Shown here: piece by piece, positions 10,326 to 23,770 of the stretch | How the letters are laid out: every line of letters starts with the position of its first letter | Numbering within the stretch: position 1 is the first letter of the stretch | DNA from: Limonium bicolor | Lineage: Eukaryota > Streptophyta > Magnoliopsida > Caryophyllales > Plumbaginaceae | DNA length: 64,000 nt | Direction: 5' to 3' | Assembly: GCA_023374045.1 (NCBI GenBank) | Contig: CM041781.1 | Location: 142,902,982 to 142,966,981 of the forward strand | Program-made: the position numbers and the translations under genes | Notes under the pieces: model-generated | Seen by the model: the letters and a program-made list of their open reading frames with translations, nothing else | Told to the model about the DNA's origin: nothing | Database searches by the model: none

Positions 10326-11853
10326 ACACAAACTATTGTGTCCAATAATGTAAAAAGAATTTAAAACCCCTATACTCTTGTGTGTGTCCGATTTTCTCCA
10401 CTCACACACACTCACCCTCTTCTCTTTTACTCACAAACAAAACAAAACAATAAAAGAAACAACTCTCACATTTTTCTCTCTCCTAACCCATCTCTCTTTT
10501 CCTCACGTGGACAGCACCCTCACTCTCTCTTTTTCCTCTCTTCTTCTACCTCCATGCGATTTCCATGGCTGCTTAAGAAAAACAACACAACCAACCACTT
10601 CTCTCCTTTGTAACTCCCTCACACTTCTCCAAAAATTATAAAAATTACACCATTGTAATCCCCTCCTCAAGAGCTACATTTTCATCTTTCCAAAATCCAA
10701 AAATAACACTTTCGATTTTGAGGGTATATCCATTTGGAGTTTCAACACCACCATTAGAAGGCCCTCCTTCTCCTTGTTCTTCTAAGGTAAAAATATTTTG
10801 AAAACTCCATCTTTTCTAGCTCTTGTGGGCAAAACGAAAATCTAGACTAAACCCTTGTTTGGTCTCTTGTGTTCTAGCCGATTTTGGCTTGTTGAAGGAG
10901 TTGGAAACCTTGTTCTTGAACCACTCCAAGCTTCATTTGCACTTTGAGAGGTAATATGAATTCTAAACCCTAGAAATCTACATTGAAAGCTTAAATAATA
11001 TTAAGAGTAGTTTTGGTATTGAATGTGTGTGTATATGGGTGATATGTTAGATTTGTTGAATACCAAAACCGGTAGAGGGAGAAGGAGGAGAAAGAAGAAG
11101 AAAGGAAATCTAGAAGTAAAGCAAGGTAAGGAATGTTCACCTTTGTGTAGCTTTATAAATGTATATGTAACAGATTTTAGAATGGAAATGGGTATTGTAA
11201 AATATAATGTTTAGTAGTATGATGGGTAAGAGAAACTAAGCATTTTGAAACCTTTGAAACATTGTAAAAACTGTTATAAAACAGATTGGGAATTGAGTGT
11301 TGAGTGCAGGGAATTTTAGTGTTGTTTTGGTGTTGATATTTGTATATGGGAGCTTGTATAGTTTTGGTTATTGTAACAGGTGAACAAGTGTTGAAATGTG
11401 AACTAGAATGTGTGGTGAGTGTATAAAAATACAAGAGAGACTATGGCAAAATTTACCTAGGATTAGAACACTTAGTGAATTTTAAACTAGGTGAATGAAA
11501 GTGTTGTAACAGATTTTAAGGAAAATAGAGGGTAAGTGGAGAGAGCTAGGTAATGAATTCTAGATGCATTAGGAGTGTTAGAATGACATTAGAAGAGGGA
11601 GATGTAGAGGAGAGTGTAATGTTAAAATCTGTAGCATAAGGTAACTAGAGAAGAAACTAGTTGAGTGTTGAGTGAAACTTGGAAAATTATGTGAGTAAAT
11701 GAGTGTAGAATTGTGTAAGGAGTTAGGAAATGAACTAGGGGTATTAGGAGGTTTAATTAATGTTATAACATGTGGGAATAAGTGTAGGAACAATGGGGAA
11801 GTAATGGGTAAAAGAGAGGATTGAAAACAGAAATTAAATGCAAATACTGGGCT

Positions 11854-12177
11854 GGACCGGACTTGCGACCGGACTTGCAAGTCCGGTCGTGCCCAGATTT
11901 ACAAAGACGGGAAAGCTACTGGAATCGACCGGACTTGCGACCGGACATGCAAGTCCGGTCGAGTAGAAAAATTTCCCTCGGTATGCTACTGGAATCGACC
12001 GGACTTGCGACCGGACATGCAAGTCCGGTCGAGCAGAAAAATTTCCCGGCAGAATGTTACTGGAAGCGACCGGACTTGCGACCGGACATGCAAGTCCGGT
12101 CGGACCAAAAATTTCCCGAAGAAACCTACTGGAATGGACCGGACTTGCCCAAGGTCGGTCGCAAGTCCGGTCCTGAC
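11854..12177 (+). repeat. Tandem hairpin array in the 3' LTR, five units
   Basis: Same palindromic cores as the 5' LTR array, with one unit fewer. The unit missing relative to the 5' LTR comes from the middle of the array, so copy number changed in one LTR after or during insertion. Confidence 0.9.
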
Positions 12178-13785
12178 AAAAAAAAAAAAAAAAAAAATTA
12201 TTTTAAGTTAAATAGTAATTGTATATATATGCGTATGTATACCATACATATATGTATATGTACATGCATGAAAGCATGCCAAAGTTAAGTAAGGAAGTAA
12301 AACCTAAGTAAAGGAAAAGTAACTAAGTAAAGAGCAATGCAAGAAGTATAAGGACATAGTAAGTATGAGTTAATTAATGATAGTTAAATTAATCATTCAA
12401 TTGTATGTATGTAATAGGACTTGGTTTGTGACATCGAAGGACGTTTGGAATTACGTACGACGGTGAACGGTATGAATTCCTCATGCCCGAATGCTATCAT
12501 GGCTACTCTGATTTGTGTGTTGTGTGCTAATTGATCACCAATAAAGATAAATGCACGAATCGGAGTTAATATGCTTACTTGTGAATATGTAGTGTTGTAT
12601 GATGTGTATATTTTCTTTAATCTTAGTTTGTATACTTCATGAAATGTATGGATGATATGAATGTGTATGTATGATGTATTACACTGTGACCGATTGTGAT
12701 GAGCTGGACTTCTAACTTATTCCTAACAAGCTAACCATCCTAACTTAAATTGGTAATTAAATTGGAATGAGTAGAAGTCCGATATAGTTTCGGCCACGCG
12801 TGAGGATGCGGAGTCACGAGAGGTTGGCTCCAATTCCTGACTCTTAAACTGGTCCGCGGCCCAAATCCCTTAAGTGGGTAGCATCCCGGATTAGTGAGTC
12901 AAGTAAATCCCGGATGTGGGACGGTGTAGTCCCCAAGGCGGAGGTCCCGACGACTTGACTTGAGTATAAGTAAGTAAGTAAGAATGAGTAAGTAAAGTAA
13001 AAAGAGAAGTAAGTAATTGTAAGTGAGAAGAAGTAGTAATGAGTAAAAGAGTAATATGCATTCCGATTAACCCGGATGCACAATTTGGCTAACCTTGTGA
13101 AGGTAAGTATTGTGAACTCTATTGTATTGTTGCCTTGAAGTGAATGATGTATTGTAATGTATGTATGATTGTATGTAAAGCATGTATGCATGAGTAATGA
13201 ACAAGCATGTTTAGCGGTCGCCAATTAGTCGGCGTACCCTTGCTAGCAATCGGTATATGCGGAGTTCATGCGCAGCGTAAGCTGACCCCCGGGGGACCAT
13301 TTTTACTACACGCAGGTACTCGAGATTGATGAAGATGTGAAGATTACTTCATTTCTTTATCTTCTTTTGGATGTAAACATTGAATTTATGATGGGTGTAC
13401 TAAGTAGTACATGGCTGTAGTTTTGAATAGCCGGTGTACCATGGGGTACACCTTTTTGGATATTGATAGAATGGAGTATTGGTATAGATGAGCATAGGAT
13501 AGGAGCTCATTCTTTGGGTAAACTTGGAAGGTTGTATGAATACATTTTGAACACTCGGTAATCCTTTGGTAGCGAATGTATTTGTAATGGTAAGTTGTTT
13601 GGTAGCTCGGTATCTATTGGCCATCAGACCGTCACTGTAAGTATTAGTAGCCTTACTAGCCGTATGGGCGGTTAGCGGCATTGTTTCACCCGCCGTAGTA
13701 AGTAGTAGTATTCTTCCGCTGCGAACTCATTAAATTAACAGGACGATTAGACGGTAAGCATAGGATTAACGGTTGGGGTGTTACA

Positions 13786-13949
13786 TGTAAAATAATGCAA
13801 ATTATTATTATTTGTTAGATTCTTATATAAATTCATACTACTTAACAGTGAATTTCAACAGCAAGCCTGAGCACACCTGTGCGGCACCTAGCAACACAAC
13901 ATTGCATCGCAGTGCACTCACGCGCACACAAGCAGCCCCGGTCATCACC
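13786..13949. other. Short spacer after the chromovirus
   Basis: AT-rich start then a rise in GC toward the minisatellite. No gene or element signal seen. Confidence 0.5.
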
Positions 13950-14283
13950 GCATGCCCAGCGCTCGGGTCATCACCGCGTGCCCCGTGTCGACGCCACACG
14001 TGCACCTGGGTCGAAGTTTGTGCCCCGTGCCCCGCCCTCGGGTGACGTCGCGTGCCCTGCCCCCGGGTCGACGCCGCGCGCCCCACCTAGGTTGACGTCG
14101 TACGCACCACCTTTGGATCGTCACCGCGTGTTGCAGCTGGGTCGACGCCGCGCGCCTCGCCCCTAGGTTGTCACCGCGCGCCCAGCACCTGAATCAATGC
14201 CTTGCGCCTGGATTGACGTTGCATGCCCTGCCCCTCGGGTCGTCACCGCGCGTCCAGCGCCCGAATCAATGCCTCGTGGCCCA
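13950..14283. repeat. GC-rich degenerate minisatellite, left block
   Basis: Repeats built on gggtcgacgccgcgcgccc and gggtcgtcaccgcgcgccc, with an interspersed ccgaatcaatgcc, unit roughly 25-30 bases. Open frames through it are a product of the GC-rich repeats. A related block occurs at 32650-32835, beyond the second retroelement. Confidence 0.75.
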
Positions 14284-14288
14284 TTGTG
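14284..14288. other. Target site duplication, left copy (second Tekay element)
   Basis: ttgtg directly before the LTR start; an exact match to 30890-30894. Confidence 0.9.
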
Positions 14289-17200
14289 TGTAACACCCCT
14301 ACCGCTAAACATAACATTATCTCCAAATTGCCTCGTACATCCTTACCTTCGCAGTGGAAATCCGAATCCAACGGCGGGTGAAACAATGACGTTAGTCTCT
14401 CACGTGACTAATAAGGCCTAATCCAAATACAGTAACGATCTAATGGACCGGAATACCGAGTACTTAAACAATTAAAATCAACACTTCAATTCCAAACCGA
14501 GTATATACAATTCTCTAATCATTACAGTGCCCAACACTTACAATCCAATATACCGAGTCTACTATGGTACAATCCAAAATTCTTCATTTCTCACAAGCCT
14601 ATACATCCATCTATGAGTTCAACATCTCTCTCAAGTCTATCAAGGTCTGCATAACTTCCAAATACTAAGGGGTGTACAACAGGGTACACCGGCTACTCAG
14701 AAGGGCTACAAGCCCGTGTACAACACAGTTCGCTATTCAAAACATCCTAATACAAAAGTGTAACAATCCAGTCTCTGACATCGACTACCCATTCATCAAT
14801 AACAGGATCTACTGTACACGACATCGACCATCGACCATCTCGGGTACCTGAAATAAAAATGGTGCCCCAAGGGGCTCAGCGAATTGCTGGCATGAAATTC
14901 GCATACTCCGCGTGCTAACGGGGGTACGCCGACTACTTGGTCGCCTACATGGAGTTCATTTTATTTCAAGCAAACATGCTATATGAACAACATTATAATC
15001 ATGCATAGACACACTCATACATAAAGCATCACACACGTAATGGAAACAATTCACAAGTCATCCATTCAACACTTACCGAGGCCCCTGAGATTCACTTCTC
15101 AAGTTCTAGCCTCATTACTTGTTAGTCAATTTCTCATTCGGGTTAATCGGATGTTCTCAACTCTTTTACTCTTGATCAATGACTTACACTAGCCATGATC
15201 TTTACTTTACCAATTACTCCTCTTTTCAATAATACTCAAGTCAAGTCGGTATGACCTCCGGGCAGAGACTACTCTATCTCACCACCGGGCTTTAGGTTGG
15301 CTTACTTCCCCGGGTTGCTGCCCATAATGGGATTTGGACCCTGAGGAAGGTTGGGCCAGAACTTGGAAACAACCTCTCGTATTTCCTCATTCTCACGCGT
15401 GGCCGAAACTATATCGGACTTCTTACATACTCCAAGTTACCATTTTTCTCAAGTTAGAAATGTCACAAGGTTAGGGAGTTAATGAGAATCTTTCATTCCA
15501 TACTTCATGGTTAGTACACTTCACATCCAAGCAAGTAAATACTTCATCCAACAATTATTCCTTTCATGAATTATAAAACCTTATTGGATAGTCACCACTC
15601 AACAAGGAATAATACATCACAAGCATAAGGAAATGCAATAAACCATATTCGTGCATTTATCTTGATTAGGTGATTCCATATAACAAACAAACACACAAAT
15701 CGAGGAAACCTCGTTAGCATACAGGACATGAGAAAATCATACCGTTCACCGTAATTCTCGGGTTGCCGACTCACCTTTGGAGTCCAACTATTCAATTCCT
15801 ATAACATACATGGAATCGGGCGGTTAATTATCTATAATTAACCTAACCCATTTCATATTTAGTGTTTCTCGATTTACAATTACTAACTCCTTACATTTGA
15901 AACTCATTCACATAAGTTACATACTTCTCATTACTTCTCAAGTTTGTTTATACCACTAATGACCATTACATATCATTAATTAAGTCTTAACAATAATATA
16001 ATATCAATACCATTCAAATTCCCATCTTAAAGTTCCATTTATACACATCTTAAAGCACTTTTGGGTTGGTCCGGGACCTTGTACGGGTCCCAAGTCCCGG
16101 ACCCAACCTTAGGCAAACTCTCGGCATTTTTAATGGCTGGTCCGGGTCCTAGTACTGGACTCAAGTCCCGGACCAGGTGATGAAGAAAGTCTCGGCCATT
16201 TTAAATGGGGAGGTCCGGGTCCTTGTATGGGACCTAAATCCCGGACCACTCCCTGACTACACTCACGGCCGTTTTTACATGCTGGCCCGGACCCTGCTAC
16301 ATTTTGACATATTTTACATTTTCAGTTTTTGTTCTAACTCCATTCTTTTGCCCATTTCTTCCCCAATATTCCCACATATTTTCTAGCATGTTTTAGCACT
16401 AATTTGACACTCTAAACCTCCCTAATTCCTTCACTAAACTCATTACTCATTTCTTGGTTTCCTTACACAATTTTCCCACTCTTATTTTTCCTAAAAACTC
16501 TTTAAGTGCAGTTTCTGTTCTCTTTCTTTTCACTAACCCAATGGCCCTTCTACTAATGTCATCTAGTTATGCAACTTGCATTATTTACATCCCATGTTCT
16601 ACTCGACTACACAATTCTCTTCTAATCCAAAACCAAGGTGATTAACTACTCAAATTGAACTCTAGAACACACCTAGACCAACCTAGGTTATTTCTCCTCA
16701 TTAAACACCTAAGTCATCTAGTTTGCTACAGAAATTTCGACAGAGTTTCCCCACAATTTTAAAATTCCCAAAGCATTATTTTCATTCACCTAAATATACT
16801 CAACTAGCCATATACTCAAGGGATACTAACAACACATAATTTCCTGCACAATCTCAATAATAATCCCAATGTGCATAAGTCTTAAATACTTGGCTCTAAG
16901 GCCCTTAAACATTACATAGATAATACTAGAATACCTCCATTACTTGCTTACCATTGCAGTAGCTTACACAATACTAAGACAATGTAATTTCCCATACTAC
17001 AAGACATTAAAATTCATTCAAAGGTAAGTCCATTACCTTGTGATTTCTAGTTTTCCTTTCCTCCTTTCTTTCTCCTGTCTTCTTGCTCTTCCTTCCTTTG
17101 TTTCTCATTTACAATTTGGCCAAGCTACAGCCCGTGTTCGAGGGTATACATAACAACACTAGTAAATACTTAACTCTAGAATTAAACCCTAGAATTCAAG

Positions 17201-18345
17201 AAAAGGTTTGAAGCTCAAAAATGAGGGATTACCTTCAAATCTCAAGATGAAGTGTTTGGCTAGCAAGACAACAAGATTCTAGCTCCTAACTTGAAGCCAA
17301 AACCGGCTGGAACAAGAAGAGAATGGAGTTCAAGACCTGGGAATTTTTGGTTGTCAAAATAAGCTAGAAAAGAAAGATTTTTGAACTTCTTTTTACCTTA
17401 AACCAACCAGGGGATGATGTTCACAATGCTCTTCTTCAAACTTCAAAAGGAGCTCAAACCATAGTGACAAACTTCACCATTTTTGGATTTCGAAAAGAGG
17501 GGAATGATCTCCAAGAAGAGGGGAGTTTAGTTGTGTAATTTTTGTAGAGTTTCAACCTTGTTTAAGGCATGAAAGATGAAGAAGAAGAGAGGGCTGAGTG
17601 GAGCTCTACAAAATCGCCATTGCTGGCTGGGAGGAAGAATATGGAGTTCAGAATGGGGGAGGGAATACGTGAGAGAAGAGAGAAATGAGGAGGAGAGAGA
17701 TTAAGATTTGCTTTTGTACTTTCTTTCTTTTTACTCTATGGTTTTGTCCTCTAGTAACCAATAGAGAGTGTAGGAATCAATTAATTGGATAAGAGGAGTG
17801 CTGACTCACTCTCAAAAACCGGCCCACTATATTAATGCCCCGGGAGGGCGTTTTCGTCTTTTCGAAATAAACGCTACAATTCTCCCGGTTTTGTCACTAT
17901 TCACTAATCGGGCCCGTTTTCCGGAATTTTCTCGTTTCTTTAATTTTAATGGCTCTAGACCTTCATTAGTGTTTAATTATAGATATTTGATTGACTATAA
18001 TTTTTACGAGTCCATTAAACCCGCTTAAAGTCACGTTTCCCCGGTTTATTCGAAAAACGTGCTTTAAGGCGCGTTTGCGTTTTTAACCCATTTTATGGAT
18101 CCGTTTTATTTGGGAATTGTTCCCGCATGTTCATTTAGGCGTAATTAAGCCCTAGGAATCCATCTAGGATCCTAATCGAGGACACATACCTCCTATGGTT
18201 GTGTAACTCTCATTTTTACGTTTTACTTTTTAAGCGTTTTCTCTTTTTTGGTTTTTTTCTTCACCAATATTCTTTAGGCACTATTAGGCCCTTAAATACC
18301 ATATTAGAATGATTTAATCACCATAGTTAAGTTCATGGTATTTCA
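14289..18345 (-). repeat. 3' LTR of the second Tekay element (4057 bp)
   Basis: Plus-strand text runs tgtaacacccc ... ggtatttca, the reverse complement of TG...CA. Direct repeat of 26905-30889. It holds two extra segments of about 45-50 bases (near 14785 and 15760), and lost part of the last hairpin unit near 16285, compared with the other LTR. Confidence 0.93.
16058..16302. repeat. Hairpin repeat array in the LTR (second element, 3' LTR)
   Basis: Units of about 73 bases with cores of the form ggtccggg ... cccggacc, separated by ctcggccatttttaatgg-like spacers. Same architecture as the first element's LTR array but a different sequence. The fourth unit is shortened here. Confidence 0.8.
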
Positions 18346-18360
18346 ATCTACCCCCCTTAA
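18346..18360 (-). other. Polypurine tract (second element)
   Basis: Plus-strand atctaccccccttaa, i.e. ttaaggggggtagat on the element strand, right beside the 3' LTR. Nearly identical to the PPT of the first element. Confidence 0.88.
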
Positions 18361-21271
18361 AAAACTTTGCCCTCAAAGTTGGTCAAAGTTGGTGAATTGC
18401 TATCTTTACTCATTTGACATCTCAATTGTCAAAATCATACATTTATACATCCTTATAGATTCTCAGTTCCGTTACCCAAGGTATTTACATACAATACCAT
18501 GCAAGCACAATACAATGCAAGCACCATACAATCACTACATTCAGCATTACAGCCACCCATCTGGTTTTGCAATACAAAATATATGCATACATACAATGTA
18601 AAGCTATGCCGAAGCAATGAAAAAATACTCTTTCGTATTCTCCCCATGGGATCGGTCGGAAGACTACAAGGCATATCACTCCTCGAATCCCATGGCGAGT
18701 AGTACACACTATGATCCCGCAGGCACTCAGGTCATCTAGACACAGGACTCTCCAGGTCCTGCAGCCCTTGGAAAAATATAAAACAATACACTACCACCGT
18801 TCTCCCGGTCATCAGACAAAGGACCGCAACCCTCGGTTAAGTGGTAGAGGTTTCAAAACTCGTCCTCATTCTAAGGTTTGAAGGAAAATCCTTTTTCAAA
18901 TATTAGTTAAAAATCCTTTTTGAAAACACAATCAGCTCCAAATCCAATTTATGCTCATTACATCTATCATAAGCATGTTTACTTGTGGCCACTTGAAGGG
19001 AGCTTCAAGAATTATTCGACCCTGATGTGATCAGCATCAGTGTTGAACTATCTTTCCACCCCAATTTGTGTTCGGTTTCCCTTGATCTGATTAGGATCAA
19101 GTTCGACTTCCCACTTCCATTTCGAACAATAAAATAATTCAACTATTTCCATTTTCTATCTTGTTAATATTTCTAGTCATAATCACCAAGTAGTACATTT
19201 TCAATATGGAACTCAATTCCTCAATCATCACAATTTGATCTTCAAGTACTTTACCTAGGGACTTCAATGCTTATGGAACTCATCCATCAATCGTTATCAA
19301 ATCAAGTCAAATCCAATTCACCTAGGGAATTCAATTCCTAGTAGGTTCTACATCGGTTTCATACCGATTTCATATTTTATACACATCGGTTTCATACTGA
19401 TTCATACATCATAATACTATGTCTAATCTCAAGTAGACATATGTCATCGGAATTTTAATTCCCCCGGAGTTTCTCGACTCCTTTTTCACTTATAATCTCA
19501 CACCGGAGTTGCAAGATAGTCAAGTTTATATCAATGGTATTCGCATCTCCAGTGCGTAATAACCATAATTACACTATGAATGAATACATATATTTATGTA
19601 ACAAAAGTACCAATCATCAAGACAAGTTCCTTTGTGCTATGCACACTTTAGTTTATGTACTTAATGCGTGAAACATACACTAAGCGGTTTTTCGCTCTAC
19701 CCCCTTAAAAGGGATTACACCCACGTAATCTACCCTATGTTATCATTGAACATTGGTTCACTAAATTCAGGCGTCCTGAAGTGTTTAGCTTCCATGCAGT
19801 CTACTGTACAATGTATTATGGTCAAAGTGTCTTAACCATATTGACGGTTTAGTCCCTACACCAAGAATTCTCATTGTAGTTTATTTAACTCATAACCGGT
19901 TCGGTTCTAGCCTATCAGGCTTCAAGGCATTGATAATTAGCCATTCTCTCCTACTCACTCGGTATATTAAACCTGAGCTAGGGCCCACTAGCTTTGCTGC
20001 GCGACCCTGATAACTTTAGAGCTTAATTCACCCTTTTCGTTATTCTAAATGTATTACACATCTACTTTTATCCCTTTTATCTTGGGATATACGGTTTCTC
20101 AACCGGCGCGTGGTATCTCTTACCGTACGCGAACTCATTGTGTTATAGATTTTCTATCCAGTTTCCTGGAAATCTATTGTGCATACTGATGTATACTTCT
20201 GTGGTTACTCACTTTGTTCCTCCGACTTGTTGTCGGTTGAGGTCGAGCTACTACGCGTATGTAGTGCTTCCTCTGTTGCTACTGGCTCGTGATCATTCCT
20301 TCTGAATTACGCTCATCTACTTGGTTCTTGTACGAGTATTCTCTCATTGTAAGGCCGATGCATTTCATATGCATCGGTCCTTATAGCATTCATAAGCTTC
20401 TTTCCGCTTTTATTCCGGTGGAATCTATGTATTGTGATTGTTGGTCTGTCCAACGATCTTCGTGCTTCTTCGGTCCCAGACCGCACGATTTTGTTCCTAA
20501 GTTTTCGCTTAACTGGCTTGCGCCATAATGATTGTTGCGCTCGCAAGTCTTCGTATTTAGTACGGTTGGTTGTCTAGCAATTGGGTGTTCTCGTCCCAAT
20601 CTATTATTCCTCTTATCAAGTTGATCCGCTAGGAATACGCTTTCAGTTCCTTATGCAATTGTAATAGGAATGAACATGTGTTCCCTGTGAGATCCTTGTC
20701 ATATGGTTCAGACTAGAGGCCTCCATGCCCAGTCTATCTACCAATTCTTGCTTTACATCTACACTAAGTCTAGCTCATGGGTCCGCGTGTTTCCCATATC
20801 ATTGTCTAGTTATATTCACATGGTGATCGCTTGCTGCACACCATGTTCTCATTCATTATACAAGTATTGTTTTCGCGGCCTCTGCTACTGTGGTAGCTTG
20901 CCTTTATTCTTTGCCCATTATTGGCGCAATTCCTCAAGCGTTCACTCCAACGTCTCCTCTTATTTTTAATCCCTTCACGGTGTAAACACACTGGGAGTTC
21001 TCTAGGTTCGTGTGTATGGTGGTCACCGTATCACGCCGTAAGATCATTATCTTTTTAGTGTGAAGATGTTTTACTTCATATTCGGTTCATGTGTAGGTTA
21101 GTCTCCTTCACATTCTTTCATCACTTATGACATTGTTTCCAAGTAACTTGGCTGACCACGGAAGAAGTAATCCATTGGATCACAAGCTCTTTTAAGCGTT
21201 GGTCATTCGATGTGTCAAGATACGCACTCACGTTGCTTGTTGTTGACATTTACTGCCTTCTAAATACTAGG
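18361..21271 (-). other. Decayed internal region of the second element, pol side
   Basis: The first kilobase corresponds to the 3' UTR of the first element, with the shared inverted repeat at 19692-19713. Beyond 19740 pol should follow. Only a weak chromodomain-like tail (minus strand, about 19788-19836) can be matched, with several sense codons turned into stops. No domain is otherwise readable. Confidence 0.55.
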
Positions 21272-21276
21272 CATTG
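21272..21276. other. Target site duplication, left copy (nested element)
   Basis: cattg, matching 23771-23775 exactly. Confidence 0.9.
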
Positions 21277-21972
21277 TGTTAGGATTTCGGGCCCATTTCC
21301 CTAGGATCGTGGTGAGATCGACATGGTTACCGAAGAAGAAAAAACCACAAGATAATGTAAAGATAAAATAGTGACACAAGGATATATGGTTCGGTCCAAA
21401 CATGACCTACGTCCACGGAGGAGATAGAACAACTTTATTAAGAAGATGAGGATTACAAGTTTACATGAGGATTACCCAACCAACCCATCAACCCGTGTTT
21501 CCCTTGGTGTTTTTACCTGAGTCCCTTTGAGTTCCCATAGAACCACCCTTGACTCCCTTGGATGTGATCCCCACAAGTTGGGATGATCCAAAGCTACGGG
21601 TTACTAGATCTATTTATAGTGCTAGATCTAAACCCTTCACTTATCCCAACGTTAACCTTGTAACAACCATATAATAATGGCTCACAAGTTACAACGGTTA
21701 CAACTTAATTAACACCTAAGAACAATTAACACTAGGGTATCTGGAAAGCCAGAAGTCTAAACTTCTTATTTTAAGGATTTACCTTCCTCATAACTCTCCT
21801 CATAATGTTAGAAAACCAAATGCTTTAGACGCCATTAATTTGCACCACATAAATGCTCCCACTAATGCATCTTCAACTTCCGTGAAACTCTTCGTGAATA
21901 CGACATTAATTGGAAGACGAAACCAATTAACTTCACAAGAGTAACTCAACAGATTTAGCATTAATTCTAACA
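21277..21972 (-). repeat. 3' LTR of nested element (696 bp)
   Basis: Starts tgttaggatttcggg and ends ttaattctaaca. A purine-rich aagaggaag tract (element strand) lies just inside. Lacks an 11-base segment (near 21710) that the other LTR has. Confidence 0.92.
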
Positions 21973-23061
21973 ATTCTTCCTCTTAATGCTCAATCCGGTC
22001 AATCACATACCACCATTGATGCCAAACTCCCTCTTGAAGAATAATCCCAAAAACAGCCCACACAAGGACTAAACCGGATAACTTCATCTGGACTGTTTGC
22101 ATTCCAACTTCGGTAAATTGACCACTCCTCCTCGAGCCTTCAAAGACTCATCTGGTCCAAATCTCCATGGACCCGCCACAAACACGAAGTAAGTAGCAAC
22201 TCAGGAAACAACTACGCAACCAAAGACAATAGTGATCTCTTCCGTCTTTATCCGGTTCTCGCAAAGTCTCCAAACATGACCTAACAGCAGCTTCACAGTT
22301 GATCACCACGAAGTTCTGTTTGTTGTTATATGCGTGCTACCACAACCCTAGTCCTTCACTTGCTAGATGATCTCCAGTGCTCCATGGAAGTCCACGATCC
22401 GTCACGTGACCTGAGAAAAATATTTTTCTCGTTTTCTACACCAATCCCCCACCATTGAAGCTTCACTCGATCTTACCATTCTTTATTATCCTTACTCCCC
22501 ACAAAAGGGTTTGTAAAATAAAGAACTAGATCTAGCTTCAAATTCTGAAAGATGCACCGGATTATTCAAGATCCAAGATCTCCAACTTGATCTCCTTCCA
22601 ACAACACATCATCATCTCCAAGTACATCCCCACACCGAAACACACATGTAGTTGACGATTTTTTTACGAGCTCTTCCTCTTTACCAAAATCCAAACTTCT
22701 TCTTAAGAGCACGCCACCTCTCTCATGAAAACACCTTACCATCACCGTACTTGATACAACATTAGTCACAAAACTCTCATCATTGCTCAATGAAGAATAA
22801 AACCACTTTTACTCTTCAGTGGATTTACATCTTCATTAGCAAGAATTGAGTGCCCAGACTTCAAAAATATCACGAACACGGTGTTCCAATCAAGGCAAGG
22901 AAATGCATGAGCTTCAAGGCACAACGATTTTCTTTCTCCAACACCTTCTTCCACTTTTCACTTTTATCAAAAGCCACATCATCATGAATCACCATTCTCT
23001 CTTCCCAATGACATCTCCACCAGCACGAACATCCCAAAAAACCATGAGCTCTGATACCACT
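21973..23061 (-). other. Internal region of nested element
   Basis: 1089 bases with no recognisable coding domain; short ORFs on both strands look like chance. Carries the PBS at its right end. Confidence 0.7.
23042..23059 (-). other. Primer binding site (nested element)
   Basis: On the element strand tggtatcagagctcatgg, whose first 12 bases match the 3' end of initiator tRNA-Met, two bases from the right LTR. Confidence 0.9.
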
Positions 23062-23770
23062 TGTTAGGATTTCGGGCCCATTTCCCCAGGATCGTGGTGA
23101 GATCGACATGGTTATCGAAGAAGAAAAAACCACAAGATAATGTAAAGATAAAATAGTGACACAAGGATATACGTGGTTTGGTCCAAACATGACCTACATC
23201 CACGGAGGAGATAGAACAACTTTCATTAAGAAGATGAGGATTACAAGTTTACATGAGGATTACCTAACCAACCCATCAACCCGTGTTTCCCTTGGTGTTT
23301 TTACCTGAGTCCCTTTGAGTTCCCATAGAACCACCCTTGACTCCCTTGGATGTGATCCCCACAAGTTGGGATGATCCAAAGCTACGGGTTACTAGATTTA
23401 TTTATAGTGCTAGATCTAAACCCTTCACTTATCCCAACGTTAACCTTGTAACAACCATATAATAATGGCTCACAAGTTACAACGGTTACAACTTAATTAA
23501 CACCATCCATTAACACCTAAGAACAATTAACACTCAGGTATCTGGAAAGCCAGAAGTCTAAACTTCTTATTTTAAGGATTTACCTTCCTCATAACTCTCC
23601 TCATAATGTTAGAAAACCAAATGCTTTAGACGCCATTAATTTGCACCACATAAATGCTCCCACTAATGCATCTTCAACTTCGTGAAACTCTTCGTGAATA
23701 CGACATTAATTGGAAGACGAAACCAATTAACTTCACAAGAGTAACTCAACGGATTTAGAATTAATTTACA
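23062..23770 (-). repeat. 5' LTR of nested element (709 bp)
   Basis: Direct repeat of 21277-21972 with a few substitutions and small indels; ends ttaatttaca before the cattg duplication. Confidence 0.92.

Larger units (their letters stand above)
1..13785 (+). mobile_element. Tekay/Del-type Ty3/gypsy chromovirus carrying an AlkB domain (5' end outside window)
   Basis: Full-length LTR retrotransposon layout: 5' LTR (to 3454), PBS, gag, AlkB-like segment, protease, RT, RNase H, integrase, C-terminal chromodomain, PPT and 3' LTR (10005-13785). The PR-RT-RH-IN order marks Ty3/gypsy; the integrase-linked chromodomain and the nearly 4-kb LTRs fit the Tekay (Del) clade of chromoviruses. Comparison with the 3' LTR suggests roughly 390 bases of the 5' LTR lie before base 1. 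Gag and pol are broken by many single-base frameshifts, which could be decay or indel errors in a long-read assembly. The left target duplication lies outside the window, so it cannot be checked against the bases after 13785 (tgtaa). Confidence 0.95.
10005..13785 (+). repeat. 3' LTR of the AlkB-bearing chromovirus (3781 bp)
   Basis: Begins tgaaaacccc after the PPT and ends gttggggtgttaca, giving the usual TG...CA ends. It repeats 1-3454 directly. It contains a TATA-like site near 10315, a CT-rich stretch, a five-unit hairpin array (11854-12177), (taag)n sequence and the conserved LTR block at 13211-13304. Base 13786 onward (tgtaa) is outside the element. Confidence 0.95.
21277..23770 (-). mobile_element. 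Nested non-autonomous LTR element, 2.5 kb, copia-style
   Basis: Two LTRs (21277-21972 and 23062-23770) in direct repeat with TGTTAG...(CT)AACA/TTACA ends, an internal region of only 1089 bases, and exact cattg duplications. The PBS next to the right LTR shows the element is on the minus strand. No gag or pol domain is readable in the internal region. About a dozen substitutions separate the LTRs by eye, so the insertion is fairly young. The copia assignment rests on LTR style and PBS only. Confidence 0.92.

Noticed and set aside
13838..14166. Open frames of 80-95 codons in the GC-rich block
   Set aside because: They are by-products of a GC-rich minisatellite; residues follow the repeat, not a protein family.
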